Shown here one piece after another: positions 17,590-25,926 of a stretch of 64,000 nucleotides of DNA. The notes under the pieces are model-generated. The model saw only the letters and a program-made list of their open reading frames with translations. It did no database searches and was not told the origin of the DNA. The stretch is from Limnoglobus roseus. GTDB lineage: Bacteria; Planctomycetota; Planctomycetia; Gemmatales; Gemmataceae. Positions within the stretch are counted from its first letter, which is position 1. Each line of letters starts with the position of its first letter. The DNA lies in assembly GCF_008254045.1 (NCBI RefSeq), contig NZ_CP042425.1, forward strand, positions 5,084,001 through 5,148,000. Direction: 5' to 3'. A program made the position numbers and the translations under genes.

Positions 17590-17682
17590 ATGCGAGCGAA
17601 GAACGTGGTGGCTGGCCTGCTGATCGTCGGGGCCGGGGTGGCGTGGCTAGTCTCTCTGCCACGCCACTCGGAGGCGGGGTGA
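17590..17682 (+). CDS. 30-residue membrane peptide, possibly the 5' part of an interrupted gene
   Basis: The ATG at 17590 follows a near-perfect Shine-Dalgarno (AAGGAGGG at 17575-17582). The peptide (MRAKNVVAGLLIVGAGVAWL and ten more residues) is one hydrophobic helix with a basic start and a polar end, like a signal anchor. The TGA at 17680-17682 is in frame with the next open stretch at 17710, so the two may once have been one 108-codon gene. A 7-bp hairpin lies 6 bases after the TGA. Confidence 0.5.
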   Translation: MRAKNVVAGLLIVGAGVAWLVSLPRHSEAG

Positions 17683-17709
17683 AGCCCAGGGATTCCGTGC
17701 GAATCCCCG

Positions 17710-17916
17710 ATGTTCGGCGGTCCGCCGATCTACATGCCTTACGCCCCACCTGTGCGGGTTCGGCCGCAACCGCAACGGCTTCCTCCGGCACAACCCCGGC
17801 CCATACCCGCGAAGCCGAAACCGCCGGCCGTGGAACTCGCCACGCCCGACGCGCTGGGGGTGATACTCGACGTGACTCTTCCCGATCCTGACGATCTGGG
17901 AATCCAAGTGAAGTGA
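17710..17916 (+). CDS. Pro-rich 68-residue hypothetical, in frame with the preceding peptide
   Basis: The product is rich in Pro, Arg and Gln (PYAPPVRVRPQPQRLPPAQ) and ends with a more ordered segment (DALGVILDVTLPDPDDLG). The ATG at 17710 has no convincing ribosome binding site, and the only stop between it and the upstream membrane peptide is one TGA. This favours either a nonsense-interrupted single gene (signal anchor plus Pro-rich periplasmic tail) or coupled translation. Function unknown. A terminator follows directly. Confidence 0.4.
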   Translation: MFGGPPIYMPYAPPVRVRPQPQRLPPAQPRPIPAKPKPPAVELATPDALGVILDVTLPDPDDLGIQVK

Positions 17917-17918
17917 TG

Positions 17919-17950
17919 AAAGCCCACCCGTCGTGACGGGCGGGCTTTTG
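17919..17950. terminator. Bidirectional terminator between convergent genes
   Basis: A 14-bp stem with one mismatch (17919-17932 with 17935-17948) and a 2-base loop. It has a TTTT on the plus side and the matching A tract giving TTT on the minus side, in the 40-base gap between convergent genes. Confidence 0.8.
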
Positions 17951-17956
17951 TCTTTC

Positions 17957-18616
17957 CTACTTCACCAACTCCATCGCGGCCCACAACGACGGGTCGTCCG
18001 CGAACGGGAAGTCCTGGTTCACGCTCAGGTACTGGTCGCCCAATTCCTGATCGCGTACGGCGTAGTAGATGCCGAGCCGTGGGTGCTGGTCCGGGTCGAA
18101 ACCCCCGAGGACGGCGGCCGGCAGAAAGGCTTCGAGGCGGTAGCCCTTCTTCAGCACCTCTGCTCGGAACGGCACGTCGGCCGCCCCGGACAGCGGCGCG
18201 TCTTGCAGGGCACGGTTGATCTTCGACTGACTAAAACTCGGCTCGTCCTTATCGGCGCCCCCGCCGCTGGGGAGCAGGTGGAACTGGTGGCAGAAGCGGC
18301 TTGCCCGGTGACTGGTCCGGTCGCCGCGGGTGTCGATCCAGAGCGTAACGCCGTCCGACGACCGCGGCTTGTCGGCATCGCACTCGGGTTGCTGTTGCTT
18401 TCCCGTCACCGTCACCTGCACGCCGACGCCGAGTTCGTTCCAGGCCAACCGCACGTCGGCGAAGTTGGCCGCCCCGTCGAGGTCGGCGAAGTTATTCAAC
18501 CGGGCCGTGTCGGGCAGTTGAACGACGTGTTCATCGTCGTCCAACGGCATCGCCTTGTGGTACGGCACCGGGTGGCAGACGCGAACGAGAAACCGGTGCG
18601 GAACAATCGCGGGCAT
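17957..18616 (-). CDS. Carbohydrate-binding family 9-like protein
   Basis: A 219-residue protein with a CBM9-like (DOMON-related) beta-sandwich pattern. Elements include LNNFADLDGAANFADVRLAWN, GVTLWIDTRGDRTSHRASRF, FRAEVLKKGYRLEAFLPAAVLGGF and RLGIYYAVRDQELGDQYLS. In other bacteria this fold binds reducing ends of sugars or haem. No signal peptide is visible, so it may be cytoplasmic. It lies 25 bases downstream of nadA on the same strand and may be cotranscribed, though no functional link is evident. Confidence 0.7.
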   Translation of the reverse strand: MPAIVPHRFLVRVCHPVPYHKAMPLDDDEHVVQLPDTARLNNFADLDGAANFADVRLAWNELGVGVQVTVTGKQQQPECDADKPRSSDGVTLWIDTRGDRTSHRASRFCHQFHLLPSGGGADKDEPSFSQSKINRALQDAPLSGAADVPFRAEVLKKGYRLEAFLPAAVLGGFDPDQHPRLGIYYAVRDQELGDQYLSVNQDFPFADDPSLWAAMELVK

Positions 18617-18641
18617 CCTGAACCCTTTCCCGAATGGAAAC

Positions 18642-19616
18642 TCAATCCCCTTGCGGTTGGACCTTCGCCGCGGCGGGCGGGTTTAGCAGGCTCTTGGCGA
18701 GGACTTCCTTCGCCCGGTCGAACTCTGGCTGCCAGTGGATTTCCGGGCCGCCGGTGAGCATGCAGTCGCGAATCTTCTCGAGCGTGTTGAGGGCCATGTG
18801 CGGGCACTTGTTGCACGCGCACGTGATGCCCGGCACCGGCAGGTACTTGTGGTGCTTAAACCGGCTTTCGAGCTGCCACATCATGTTCGGCTCGGTCGCG
18901 ACGATGAACTCGACCGGCTCCTTGTACGCCCCGACGAACTTGATCATCGCCTCGGTGCCGCCGATGAAGTCGGCGTGTTCGAGGATGTTCTTCGGGCACT
19001 CCGGGTGCGCGATCGTTTGGGCCGTCGGGTGCAACTTCTTCATGCGCACCAAGTCGTGGACGCTGAAGATTTCGTGGACCATGCACGACCCGTCCCACAG
19101 GATCATCTTGCGGCCGGTCACTTCCGACAGATAGCGGCCGAGGTGCTTGTCCGGCACGAACAGGATTTCATCGCTCTCGGGAATCTTGCGGACGACTTCC
19201 TCGGCGTTGCCGCTGGTCACGACCCAGTCGGAGAGCGCTTTGACGGCCGCGCTGCTGTTGATGTACGTCACCGTCTGGAACTTCCGACCGTTTTCGCGGA
19301 GCATCTCTTGATAGCGGTGGAGCTTCTCCGGCGGGCACGAATCGACGAGGCTGCACCCGGCCTTCAGGTCCGGCAGCAGTACCTTCTTCGCCGGGTTCAG
19401 CATCTTCGCCGTCTCGGCCATGAACAGCACGCCGCAGAACACAATGACCGGTGTGTCCACCTTCGTCGCCTCGCGGGCGAGTTTCAGGCTGTCGCCGGTG
19501 ATGTCGGCGAGTTCCTGAATCTCGCCTTCCTGGTAGTAGTGGGCGAGGATGGTCGCGCCGATCTTCTTCTTGAGGTGGAGGATTTCAGTCGAAATGTCGT
19601 CGAGTACGGCCGGCAT
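18642..19616 (-). CDS. nadA: Quinolinate synthase A
   Basis: A 324-residue [4Fe-4S] enzyme condensing iminoaspartate with dihydroxyacetone phosphate to quinolinate, for de novo NAD synthesis. Family motifs: ILAHYYQEGEIQELAD, GDSLKLAREA, VIVFCGVLFMAETAK (a cluster Cys), KAGCSLVDSCP, CMVHEIFSV, IAHPECP and ITCACNKCPHMALN (a cluster Cys). The start at 19616 (MPAVLDD) has AGGGAG upstream; the frame is open further but without family character. No nadB or nadC is in the window. Confidence 0.95.
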   Translation of the reverse strand: MPAVLDDISTEILHLKKKIGATILAHYYQEGEIQELADITGDSLKLAREATKVDTPVIVFCGVLFMAETAKMLNPAKKVLLPDLKAGCSLVDSCPPEKLHRYQEMLRENGRKFQTVTYINSSAAVKALSDWVVTSGNAEEVVRKIPESDEILFVPDKHLGRYLSEVTGRKMILWDGSCMVHEIFSVHDLVRMKKLHPTAQTIAHPECPKNILEHADFIGGTEAMIKFVGAYKEPVEFIVATEPNMMWQLESRFKHHKYLPVPGITCACNKCPHMALNTLEKIRDCMLTGGPEIHWQPEFDRAKEVLAKSLLNPPAAAKVQPQGD

Positions 19617-19696
19617 GATTCGGCTCCCTTGTTGGTGGTGCGGCGGAGGGTGAACCCGCAATTAATTGTCTGCTTTCCATCATACGCGGGACGACA

Positions 19697-19730
19697 AAAA
19701 AAGACGAGCGGCAGGTCTGCCTGCCGCTCG
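19697..19730 (-). terminator. Strong terminator after the BI-1-like gene
   Basis: A perfect 11-bp stem (19705-19715 with 19720-19730), 4-base loop, and on the minus strand a run of seven T. It lies 24 bases past the stop of the minus-strand gene. Confidence 0.9.
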
Positions 19731-19753
19731 CACAACCTGTCTGATGAGCGGGG

Positions 19754-20527
19754 TTAGTCGCTGTTCTTCAACTTGATGAGCAGGCGGAGGATTTCGATGT
19801 ACAGCCAGACGAGCGTGACGAGCAGCCCGAACGCGCCGTACCACTCCATGTACTTCGGGGCCGACGCCCGAGCGCCTTGCTCGATCACGTCGAAGTCGAG
19901 GACGAGGTTCAGGGCGGCGATCACCACGACCACGAGCGAGAAGCCGATACCGATGGGACCGGCCGAGTGGATGTACGGTACGGCCACGCCGAACAGGCTC
20001 AGGACCATCGTTGCGAGGTAGACCATGCAGATGGCCCCCGTCGCCGCGATCACCCCGAGTTTGAACTTCTCGGTGGCGCGGATGACGCCGGACGAGTAGG
20101 CGAGCAACATGACCGCCAGCACGCCGACCGTCAGCAACCCGGCCTGAAGAACGATGCCTTGATATTGCCCGGACACGAAGCCCGAGAGCGCGCCGAGGAA
20201 CAACCCCTCGCACACGGCGTAGATCGGGGCCGCGATCGGGGAACTCCGTGGACTGAAGATAATCACAAGCGAGGCCAGCAAGCCGCCGATCAGCCCGCCC
20301 GCCGTGAGGCCGAGGGCGTAATCGCGGTTCACGTCGGTCGTGCCGCCGGCCCCGACGCCCATCGGGAAGATCAGGTGCCAGGACACCCCCGCCGCCGCGA
20401 GCAACAGAGCCGTCAGGAAGCCGGTCTTGGCCACCGCCCCGTTCACCGTCATCACGTTCGAGCGGTCCATCGACCGCGATTCGGTGTAGAACGCGCGGTC
20501 GTTCAAAGCTGGGTTCGCAGTTCGCAT
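19754..20527 (-). CDS. Bax inhibitor-1/YccA family membrane protein
   Basis: A 257-residue membrane protein with about seven hydrophobic helices. It carries the family phrase IYAVCEGLFLGALSGFV and a conserved acidic C-terminal pair region (LVLDFDVIEQGA). The hydrophilic N-terminus (MRTANPALNDRAFYTES) matches the actinobacterial/planctomycete YccA subgroup. The start at 20527 has AAAGG upstream. The family forms calcium-leak or stress-related channels; the role here is unknown. It has its own strong terminator. Confidence 0.88.
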   Translation of the reverse strand: MRTANPALNDRAFYTESRSMDRSNVMTVNGAVAKTGFLTALLLAAAGVSWHLIFPMGVGAGGTTDVNRDYALGLTAGGLIGGLLASLVIIFSPRSSPIAAPIYAVCEGLFLGALSGFVSGQYQGIVLQAGLLTVGVLAVMLLAYSSGVIRATEKFKLGVIAATGAICMVYLATMVLSLFGVAVPYIHSAGPIGIGFSLVVVVIAALNLVLDFDVIEQGARASAPKYMEWYGAFGLLVTLVWLYIEILRLLIKLKNSD

Positions 20528-20685
20528 ATTGGGAAACCTTTCTGAGGGTCTGAGTTCCACGTCTCTTTGGGAGATTATATCCCGATCCGCCGAGATTCTC
20601 ATCAGGGTATTCGGCCAATCGGCCTCGCCTTTTCTCCCGCGTTCGGATTTTCTCTTCCAGTGTCCCGCAGACTCCGCAAAACGGC

Positions 20686-20713
20686 GATGCCCCGGAGCGA
20701 CTGCCGGGGCATC
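20686..20713 (-). terminator. Hairpin terminator after the HEAT/low-complexity gene
   Basis: A perfect 10-bp stem (20686-20695 with 20704-20713), 8-base loop, followed on the minus strand by GCCGTTTTG. It lies 27 bases past the stop of the upstream minus-strand gene. Confidence 0.65.
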
Positions 20714-20739
20714 GTGAATCGTGAACGTCTTTTGCGGCA

Positions 20740-21456
20740 TCAATCCTGGTTGGGCTTCGGCCGTTCCGCTCCCTCGCGGGGCGGGCCGTCGGCCGGCTTA
20801 CGTTCGCCGTCCGGGCGGCGTTCGCCGGCCGGCTTACGTTCGCCGTCGCGCCGCTCCCCGTCTTGTCGGCGATCACCGTCGCGCCGCTCGCCATCTTGTC
20901 GGCGGTCGTCTTCTCGACGCCCGGTTTCCGGCCGACGGTCGCCCCCCAAATTGCGAACGCCCCCGGGTCCGAACCCGCCAGGGCCGAACCCGCCGGGACC
21001 AAAACCTTGGCCCCCCCTTGGCGGGAACTGTCCCCGCACGCCCGTCGGGGCTGGCGAGCGGGCGTTGCCGCGGTCGATGGCGGCGATCAGTTTCTTCGCG
21101 GCCGTGGCCTTCGCGTCGTTGTCTCCATCGGCCAGTTTGCGCAACAGCGGCAGGGCCGGCGGGCCGACGGCCACGAGGGCGGCGCGAGCACTGTCGCGGA
21201 CCGTGTCGTGCGGGTCGGTGATCTTCTCGGCCAGCGTCTTCACCCACGATTCCACTTCGGAGCTGCCCTTCCGCTCGTCGCGGCGGTCGCCCGCACGGTC
21301 GCGCGGTTGGTCCTCGGGGGTGCGGTTCCCGGCCGCGGGCGGTTGCGGGCCGCGCGGGCGGTCGCCGCCCCGAGGGCCTTGGCCGTTCGCGGCCATCGAT
21401 AAACTGACACTCGCGCCGAGCAACGCGGCCGGGAGGAATTTCCAGAAACGACGCAT
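20740..21456 (-). CDS. Secreted low-complexity protein with a short HEAT-like segment
   Basis: A 238-residue protein with a signal peptide (MRRFWKFLPAALLGASVSLSMA). About residues 65-130 look like one or two HEAT-type helices (ITDPHDTVRDSARAALVAVG, LLRKLADGDNDAKATAAKKL). The rest is low complexity: three GPGGF units, then about ten residues repeated as DGERRDG/DRRQDGERRDG variants with alternating Arg and Asp/Glu. Such tails are probably disordered and highly charged. Function unknown. The repeats make it prone to slippage and length variation. Confidence 0.65.
   Translation of the reverse strand: MRRFWKFLPAALLGASVSLSMAANGQGPRGGDRPRGPQPPAAGNRTPEDQPRDRAGDRRDERKGSSEVESWVKTLAEKITDPHDTVRDSARAALVAVGPPALPLLRKLADGDNDAKATAAKKLIAAIDRGNARSPAPTGVRGQFPPRGGQGFGPGGFGPGGFGPGGVRNLGGDRRPETGRREDDRRQDGERRDGDRRQDGERRDGERKPAGERRPDGERKPADGPPREGAERPKPNQD
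20780..20925 (-). repeat. Degenerate tandem repeats coding an Arg/Asp-rich tail
   Basis: Imperfect repeats with 12- to 33-base periods (variants of CGCCGCTCGCCGTCTTGTCGG) encode the DGERRDG-type tail of the gene at 20740-21456. A second block at about 20967-21003 codes three GPGGF units. Confidence 0.6.
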
Positions 21457-21549
21457 TGGGATGTCCCCAGAGAGGAGAGGGTTGGCAGGATCCGCCTCCT
21501 CTCAAACGGCAGAGGAATTTGGCCGCGACGTGAAAACCCCATGAGTGAA

Positions 21550-21583
21550 AAAAGACAGGGCCAACCCCCTGGGGTTGGCCCTG
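21550..21583 (-). terminator. Strong terminator after the outer-membrane-like protein gene
   Basis: A perfect 13-bp stem (21556-21568 with 21571-21583), 2-base loop, and on the minus strand a TCTTTTTT tail. It lies 27 bases past the stop of the minus-strand gene. Confidence 0.9.
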
Positions 21584-21610
21584 CGCGACAGAGTGTGGCA
21601 ACGTCCGCGA

Positions 21611-22576
21611 TTAGTACCGAACGCCCATGCTGAACAGGAGGTTGATGCTGACCACGTCCGAGCCTTGAGGCGGGACGACGTTGAGGAAGGCGTAGTCGAT
21701 TTCCGCCCGCACGCCGGTGAAGAAGATCCAGTTGCCCATCGGCTTCTCCCAGTTCGCGTGCGTGCCGAGGAAGACGCTGGACGTAATGCTGTGCTTGCGG
21801 AGGTAGAGCAGTGGGTCGGCCGTCGAGAACAGGTCGGCGTGAGCCGTACCGTAGCGGCCGCCGACGTACCCGCCGACGCGGGTGTTCGCGTCCGTCTCCG
21901 TGGGCACGGTGCCGGGGCCACGCAGCCACCAGTCGCGGCCGATGGAGTAGTCGAAGGTCGTGCGGTGCAGGCCGCGGACGAGCTGCGGCGTGATGCCGTC
22001 GGCCAACCCGGCGGTCGGCGCCGGCGTGTGAACGTCGAGCGGGCCGCCGCGCTCCTGCCGGCCGCGGTTGTAGGTGTAGCTGATCCCGGTGCCCAGCGTC
22101 CAGGCCGCGTCGCGGCTGGTGTTGTAGAGCAACGTGTACGCCCCGGTGCCGACCTGCCAGCCGGTGTTCAGGCGGCTGCTCAGTTCGCTCCCACCAATGA
22201 CCAGGGCGGGGCCGGTGCGGGCGTACAGTTCGTAAGTAATGGGCCCGTTCGCACCGAACGGCCCACAGCACCCGTCGGGGCCGCATGCCGGGCTGGTAAC
22301 CGTCCCGGCCGGTAACTGGGCCGGGGTGGTGGGAAGTCCGATCACCGGTGCCGTCAGAAGGCCGGTGGCGGACGAAGGCGGGGCGTCCGATTTTCCAGTG
22401 GTGTCTGGCTTCGTCGGGGTATCAATCTTGTACGGAAGATCGGCCTTCAGTGGTGCGGTCGGCGGCACGCCCGGTTGTGGTATCACGGGCAGGCCAACGC
22501 CGTCGTACTGGCCGAAAGCCGGCCAAGCCAACGTACCTAAAACCACTGCGCCGAGCAGGAATCGAGATGCTTTCAT
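21611..22576 (-). CDS. Probable outer-membrane beta-barrel protein of planctomycete type
   Basis: A 321-residue exported protein. The start at 22576 has GAGGGA upstream and opens a signal peptide (MKASRFLLGAVVLGTLAWPAFG). A Pro/Thr-rich linker and a Cys cluster (ACGPDGCCGPFG) follow. The C-terminal ~220 residues alternate polar and hydrophobic residues in strand-length blocks (YELYARTGPALVIGG, FDYSIGRDWWLRG, WIFFTGVRAEIDYAFL), and the chain ends INLLFSMGVRY with a terminal aromatic. I infer an outer-membrane barrel; no named family is certain. Confidence 0.65.
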   Translation of the reverse strand: MKASRFLLGAVVLGTLAWPAFGQYDGVGLPVIPQPGVPPTAPLKADLPYKIDTPTKPDTTGKSDAPPSSATGLLTAPVIGLPTTPAQLPAGTVTSPACGPDGCCGPFGANGPITYELYARTGPALVIGGSELSSRLNTGWQVGTGAYTLLYNTSRDAAWTLGTGISYTYNRGRQERGGPLDVHTPAPTAGLADGITPQLVRGLHRTTFDYSIGRDWWLRGPGTVPTETDANTRVGGYVGGRYGTAHADLFSTADPLLYLRKHSITSSVFLGTHANWEKPMGNWIFFTGVRAEIDYAFLNVVPPQGSDVVSINLLFSMGVRY

Positions 22577-22799
22577 GCGTCCCTCACGTCGATCGCTCGC
22601 CCCGGACGGCCCGTCCCGGCGGGGCCCGTCCGCCAACGCTACTCTGTCACTATCCTTCATCGGCACAAGCCAGGTAGAACTTAACGCCTGTAACGAGGAT
22701 AAGGATTGTGCCTGTTGTCGGCGGAAACTGAGGTGAGTTGGTAAGCTGCACACTGGCGGGATACGGGGGCTGGGCGAACGAGCCGACCGGGAGAAACGA

Positions 22800-24239
22800 A
22801 TGACGACCCTGGAATTTCAAAACGTGGATGAGGTGCGGCGGTACGTGTTGCAGGGCCTCTGGCTCGGCCGCGTCACCCGGCCGGAGGCGGCGCGGGTGGG
22901 GCCGCTCTTGGCGTGGCTGATGGAACTGGCGGCCGCGGGCGAACCGCTCCCGCCGCCCGGCTTCGTCGCCGACCTCGGGCAGATTGCTTTCGGCATCGAC
23001 CCGTCGGCCGCGGCGAAAGAACACCCGGTCCTTCCCAACTGGCCGACGGCACTGGGCCGCAATTACGAGGATCACGTTCTCGGCAAAGTCTACGCCGACT
23101 GGACGTTCGAACGGGCGGCCGACGCTCTTCGACGGTACGAGGGCAAGGACCGCGCAAGGGGGCTGGCGTTCGTCGTCAAGCAGTTCCGCGAGCGGGCCGG
23201 CGTCGGCGGCGTGGACCTTTCCCCGGCCATCGTCCGCACGATGTTAAGCACGAAACCGGACGACCTGTTGAGTGAAGGGTACGAAAGTTTCACCCGCGAC
23301 GGCCCGCACCCGTTCCTGGTCCGACAGTACGAGGAACTGATTTCCGCCGTCCGCCGGATGGCCGAGGTGCTCGCCCCGGAAGACGTCATCGCACTCGAAC
23401 AGCGGACGGCCATCGCCGACATGACCCGCTTCGTCGCCCACCGGCAAATCCTCACCCTCACGGCCGAGATCGAATCGAAACTGCCGAGCCGCCCCGTCCG
23501 CCCGCTGGTCGGCCGCAAGGAAGTGCCGACGCGCGTCCTCGACGAGGACCAGTACCCCGTCGGCGGCTACACGTCGATCTCCAACCGCGGCAGCGTCGAG
23601 AGCCTGTTGCACTCGCAGTTGGCGTTCATGGAGAAGGACGAGTCGCCCGACCTGTTCGACATGAAGTTCGTCCGCGACGAACTCTTCTACTACTCGCGGG
23701 ACGAGAACCAGTTCCTCCGCCGCCGGCGGGCGTTCGCCTTCGTGCTGACGGCCGACTTGATCGCGGCCCGCTTCAAGGACGCGGAACTGCCGGCCCAGCG
23801 GATCATGCTGGCTTCCGCGACGATCCTCGCGCTGGTCCGCAAACTCAGCGAATGGCTCAGCACCGACGCGCTGCACTTCGAATTGCTCTTCGTGGGCGAC
23901 GAAGGAAAGCAACCCCTCGCCGAAGAGGCGGAACTGTTTCGGATTCTGCTGCGCGAGCGCATCGCGAACAAAACCGCCGCCGTCGAAGTCGTTGAGAGTC
24001 TGGCCGCGGTCGGCACACACTGCTCGCACCTCTCGCGGAAGGCCCAAGTCCAAATCCTGCAACTGACGGCCGACGTGCCGATGGCGGAACCGGACGGAAC
24101 TGTGCTGACCGCGCTCGTGATCGACACGGCCCGGCCGCGGTTGCTCGACGGCATCGGCCGTGCCGTGCCGCTCGAAGCCGAGGACGCCGCCGAAGCCTGG
24201 GGCCGGGTCGTGCGGAAGGTGCTGGAGTTGTGGGTGTAG
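22800..24239 (+). CDS. Hypothetical 479-residue soluble protein
   Basis: A mostly alpha-helical protein with no signal peptide or membrane helix. Distinctive phrases: EDQYPVGGYTSISNRGSVESLLHSQLAFME, DLFDMKFVRDELFYYSRDENQF and FELLFVGDEGKQPLAEE. The central YPVGGYTSISNRG block recalls accessory proteins of FtsH/vWA/MoxR ternary systems, but I cannot confirm that. No catalytic motif is evident. It is divergent from the outer-membrane protein gene across ~220 bases of intergenic DNA and convergent with queA (12 bases apart). Confidence 0.55.
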   Translation: MTTLEFQNVDEVRRYVLQGLWLGRVTRPEAARVGPLLAWLMELAAAGEPLPPPGFVADLGQIAFGIDPSAAAKEHPVLPNWPTALGRNYEDHVLGKVYADWTFERAADALRRYEGKDRARGLAFVVKQFRERAGVGGVDLSPAIVRTMLSTKPDDLLSEGYESFTRDGPHPFLVRQYEELISAVRRMAEVLAPEDVIALEQRTAIADMTRFVAHRQILTLTAEIESKLPSRPVRPLVGRKEVPTRVLDEDQYPVGGYTSISNRGSVESLLHSQLAFMEKDESPDLFDMKFVRDELFYYSRDENQFLRRRRAFAFVLTADLIAARFKDAELPAQRIMLASATILALVRKLSEWLSTDALHFELLFVGDEGKQPLAEEAELFRILLRERIANKTAAVEVVESLAAVGTHCSHLSRKAQVQILQLTADVPMAEPDGTVLTALVIDTARPRLLDGIGRAVPLEAEDAAEAWGRVVRKVLELWV

Positions 24240-24251
24240 GGATCGCGTGAG

Positions 24252-25277
24252 TTACAAGACGAGCATCGCGTCGCCGTAGCTGTAGAAGCGGTACTCTTCC
24301 CGGATCGCTTCCTCGTAGGCTCGCTGCAATAATTCGCTTCCCGCTAAGGCTTGCACGAGTAGCAACAGCGTCGTCCGCGGCAGGTGGAAGTTCGTCAGCA
24401 GCCCGTCGAGAACGCGGAAGGCGAACGGCGGGTGGATGAAGATGTTCGTCTCACCGATGAACGCCTGCAACTCGCCCGGGAGGGCCGCGCTTTCGAGCGT
24501 TCGGGCGGTGGTCGTTCCCACCGCGATCACCCGGCCGCCGGCCGCTTTCGTCTGCCGGATGGCTTCCACGGTGGTCGCCGGCACCTCACACCATTCGGAG
24601 TGCATTTCGTGCTGCGTCGGGTCGTCGCTCTTGATCGGTGCGAACGTGCCGAGGCCGACGTGCAGGGTCACGCTCGCTCGCCCAACGCCGGCTTGCGAGA
24701 GCGCGGCGAAGAGTTCCGGTGTGAAGTGTAAGCCCGCCGTCGGAGCCGCGACCGAACCCGCGGCCCGCGCATACACCGTCTGATACCGCTCCGCGTCCGG
24801 TTCGCCGGCGCGACCCTTGCGGATGTATGGCGGCAGGGGAATCTGCCCGAACTTCTGAAGCAGTTCCAGTGCCGACCCGGTCGCGTCCGGCCGCATGAGC
24901 CAGTGCTTGTCCGACGTGCGGCCGATGAGTGTGAGTGATAGCCCGGTGTCGGTGACGATCCGCTCGCCCAGCTTCGGGTAGCCGCGCGTCTTGGCCATCA
25001 ACTCCCACTCGCCATCGCGGTCGCGCAGGAACAAGCCTTCCCACTTCCCGCCGGTGTTCGCCCGCTCCCCGATCAGCCGGGCCGGAAGAACGCGGGTGTC
25101 GTTCAGAACCAACCGATCTCCCGCCCGCAACAACTGTGGCAGATCACGGACGTGGCGATGCTCCAACGCTTGTGTGCCCCGCCGCACGACCAGCAACCGC
25201 GCATCGTCACGGCGGGCCGTCGGTTCTTGCGCGATCAGGCGTTCAGGCAGGTCATAGTCGAAGAACAATGGGTGCAT
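24252..25277 (-). CDS. queA: S-adenosylmethionine:tRNA ribosyltransferase-isomerase
   Basis: A 341-residue enzyme that transfers the ribosyl part of SAM onto 7-aminomethyl-7-deazaguanine in tRNA to make epoxyqueuosine. Family motifs: FDYDLPERLIAQEP, LVLNDTRVLPARL, TAGLHFTPELF, LHVGLGTFAPI, GTTTARTLES, FLLTNFHLPRTTLLLLVQAL-like and YRFYSYGDAMLVL at the end. Length is normal. It starts 11 bases beyond a hairpin that ends the upstream minus-strand gene. No other queuosine gene is nearby. Confidence 0.95.
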   Translation of the reverse strand: MHPLFFDYDLPERLIAQEPTARRDDARLLVVRRGTQALEHRHVRDLPQLLRAGDRLVLNDTRVLPARLIGERANTGGKWEGLFLRDRDGEWELMAKTRGYPKLGERIVTDTGLSLTLIGRTSDKHWLMRPDATGSALELLQKFGQIPLPPYIRKGRAGEPDAERYQTVYARAAGSVAAPTAGLHFTPELFAALSQAGVGRASVTLHVGLGTFAPIKSDDPTQHEMHSEWCEVPATTVEAIRQTKAAGGRVIAVGTTTARTLESAALPGELQAFIGETNIFIHPPFAFRVLDGLLTNFHLPRTTLLLLVQALAGSELLQRAYEEAIREEYRFYSYGDAMLVL

Positions 25278-25287
25278 GAAAATGATG

Positions 25288-25319
25288 AAGGCCCACCCGT
25301 TGCGACGGGTGGGCCTTCA
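25288..25319 (-). terminator. Hairpin terminator between minus-strand genes
   Basis: A perfect 14-bp stem (25288-25301 with 25306-25319) and a 4-base loop between the stop of one minus-strand gene (25335) and the queA start. The tail on the minus strand (ATCATTTTC) is only moderately T-rich. Confidence 0.7.
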
Positions 25320-25334
25320 CCTCCGCGGTGGGTG

Positions 25335-25889
25335 TTACTTGAAGTTCTTCAGGAACTCGTCGAACGCCTTCTTGTTCTTCTCGACCGTCTTGTCGCCGCC
25401 GATCAGGGTCATGTAGTACTGGCCGTCCTTCGTCTCGAAGATCACGTAAATCTGGCGGAAGCCTTCCTTCTTCGTCACCTTCGAATTCGGGTCGAACGGC
25501 GCGGCCTTGAAGAGGAACGTGCCCTTCACGTCCTGGTAGGTGGCCTTGAGGGTGCCGACCTTGAAGTCCTTGTCGATCGCCTCTTCGACCTTGTCCTTAC
25601 CCGCGGCCGGTTCGAACTTCGCGGTCTGCCGCTTCAGGTTCGCGTCCAGTGCCCCCGCGCCGCCGCCCTTGAAGAAGAAGATGGCCAGTTCCGCGTCGGC
25701 CGCGTCGCCGTCGGCCTTCGGTAACTTGAACTGCGTCAGTCGCATCGAGTTCGACGGGGCTTCTTCCTTCCAGTCGGCCGGCGTGGTGGACTTCATCCCC
25801 GCCAGTTCGACGGTCGTGCCCTTGCCGTCTGCGGCGGGTGCGAAGCCGGCGACGGCCAGCAGGAACAGAAATGCGGCAAACCTGCGCAT
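25335..25889 (-). CDS. Secreted hypothetical protein
   Basis: A 184-residue exported protein with a signal peptide (MRRFAAFLFLLAVAGFAPA). The mature chain is a compact alpha/beta protein with phrases MKSTTPADWKEEAPSNSMR, LTQFKLPKADGDAADAEL and RQIYVIFETKDGQYYMTLIGG. It resembles small planctomycete periplasmic proteins annotated only as hypothetical, with a fold like PsbP/Mog1-type domains (inference). It has its own terminator. Confidence 0.65.
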   Translation of the reverse strand: MRRFAAFLFLLAVAGFAPAADGKGTTVELAGMKSTTPADWKEEAPSNSMRLTQFKLPKADGDAADAELAIFFFKGGGAGALDANLKRQTAKFEPAAGKDKVEEAIDKDFKVGTLKATYQDVKGTFLFKAAPFDPNSKVTKKEGFRQIYVIFETKDGQYYMTLIGGDKTVEKNKKAFDEFLKNFK

Positions 25890-25926
25890 CAGCGGATCTC
25901 CTGAGAGTGGGATTCAACCCGGATGA

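Noticed and set aside
17680..17707. Selenocysteine insertion signal at an in-frame TGA
   Set aside because: The hairpin is short, lacks a recognisable bacterial SECIS loop context, and no selenoprotein family fits; kept only as a check.
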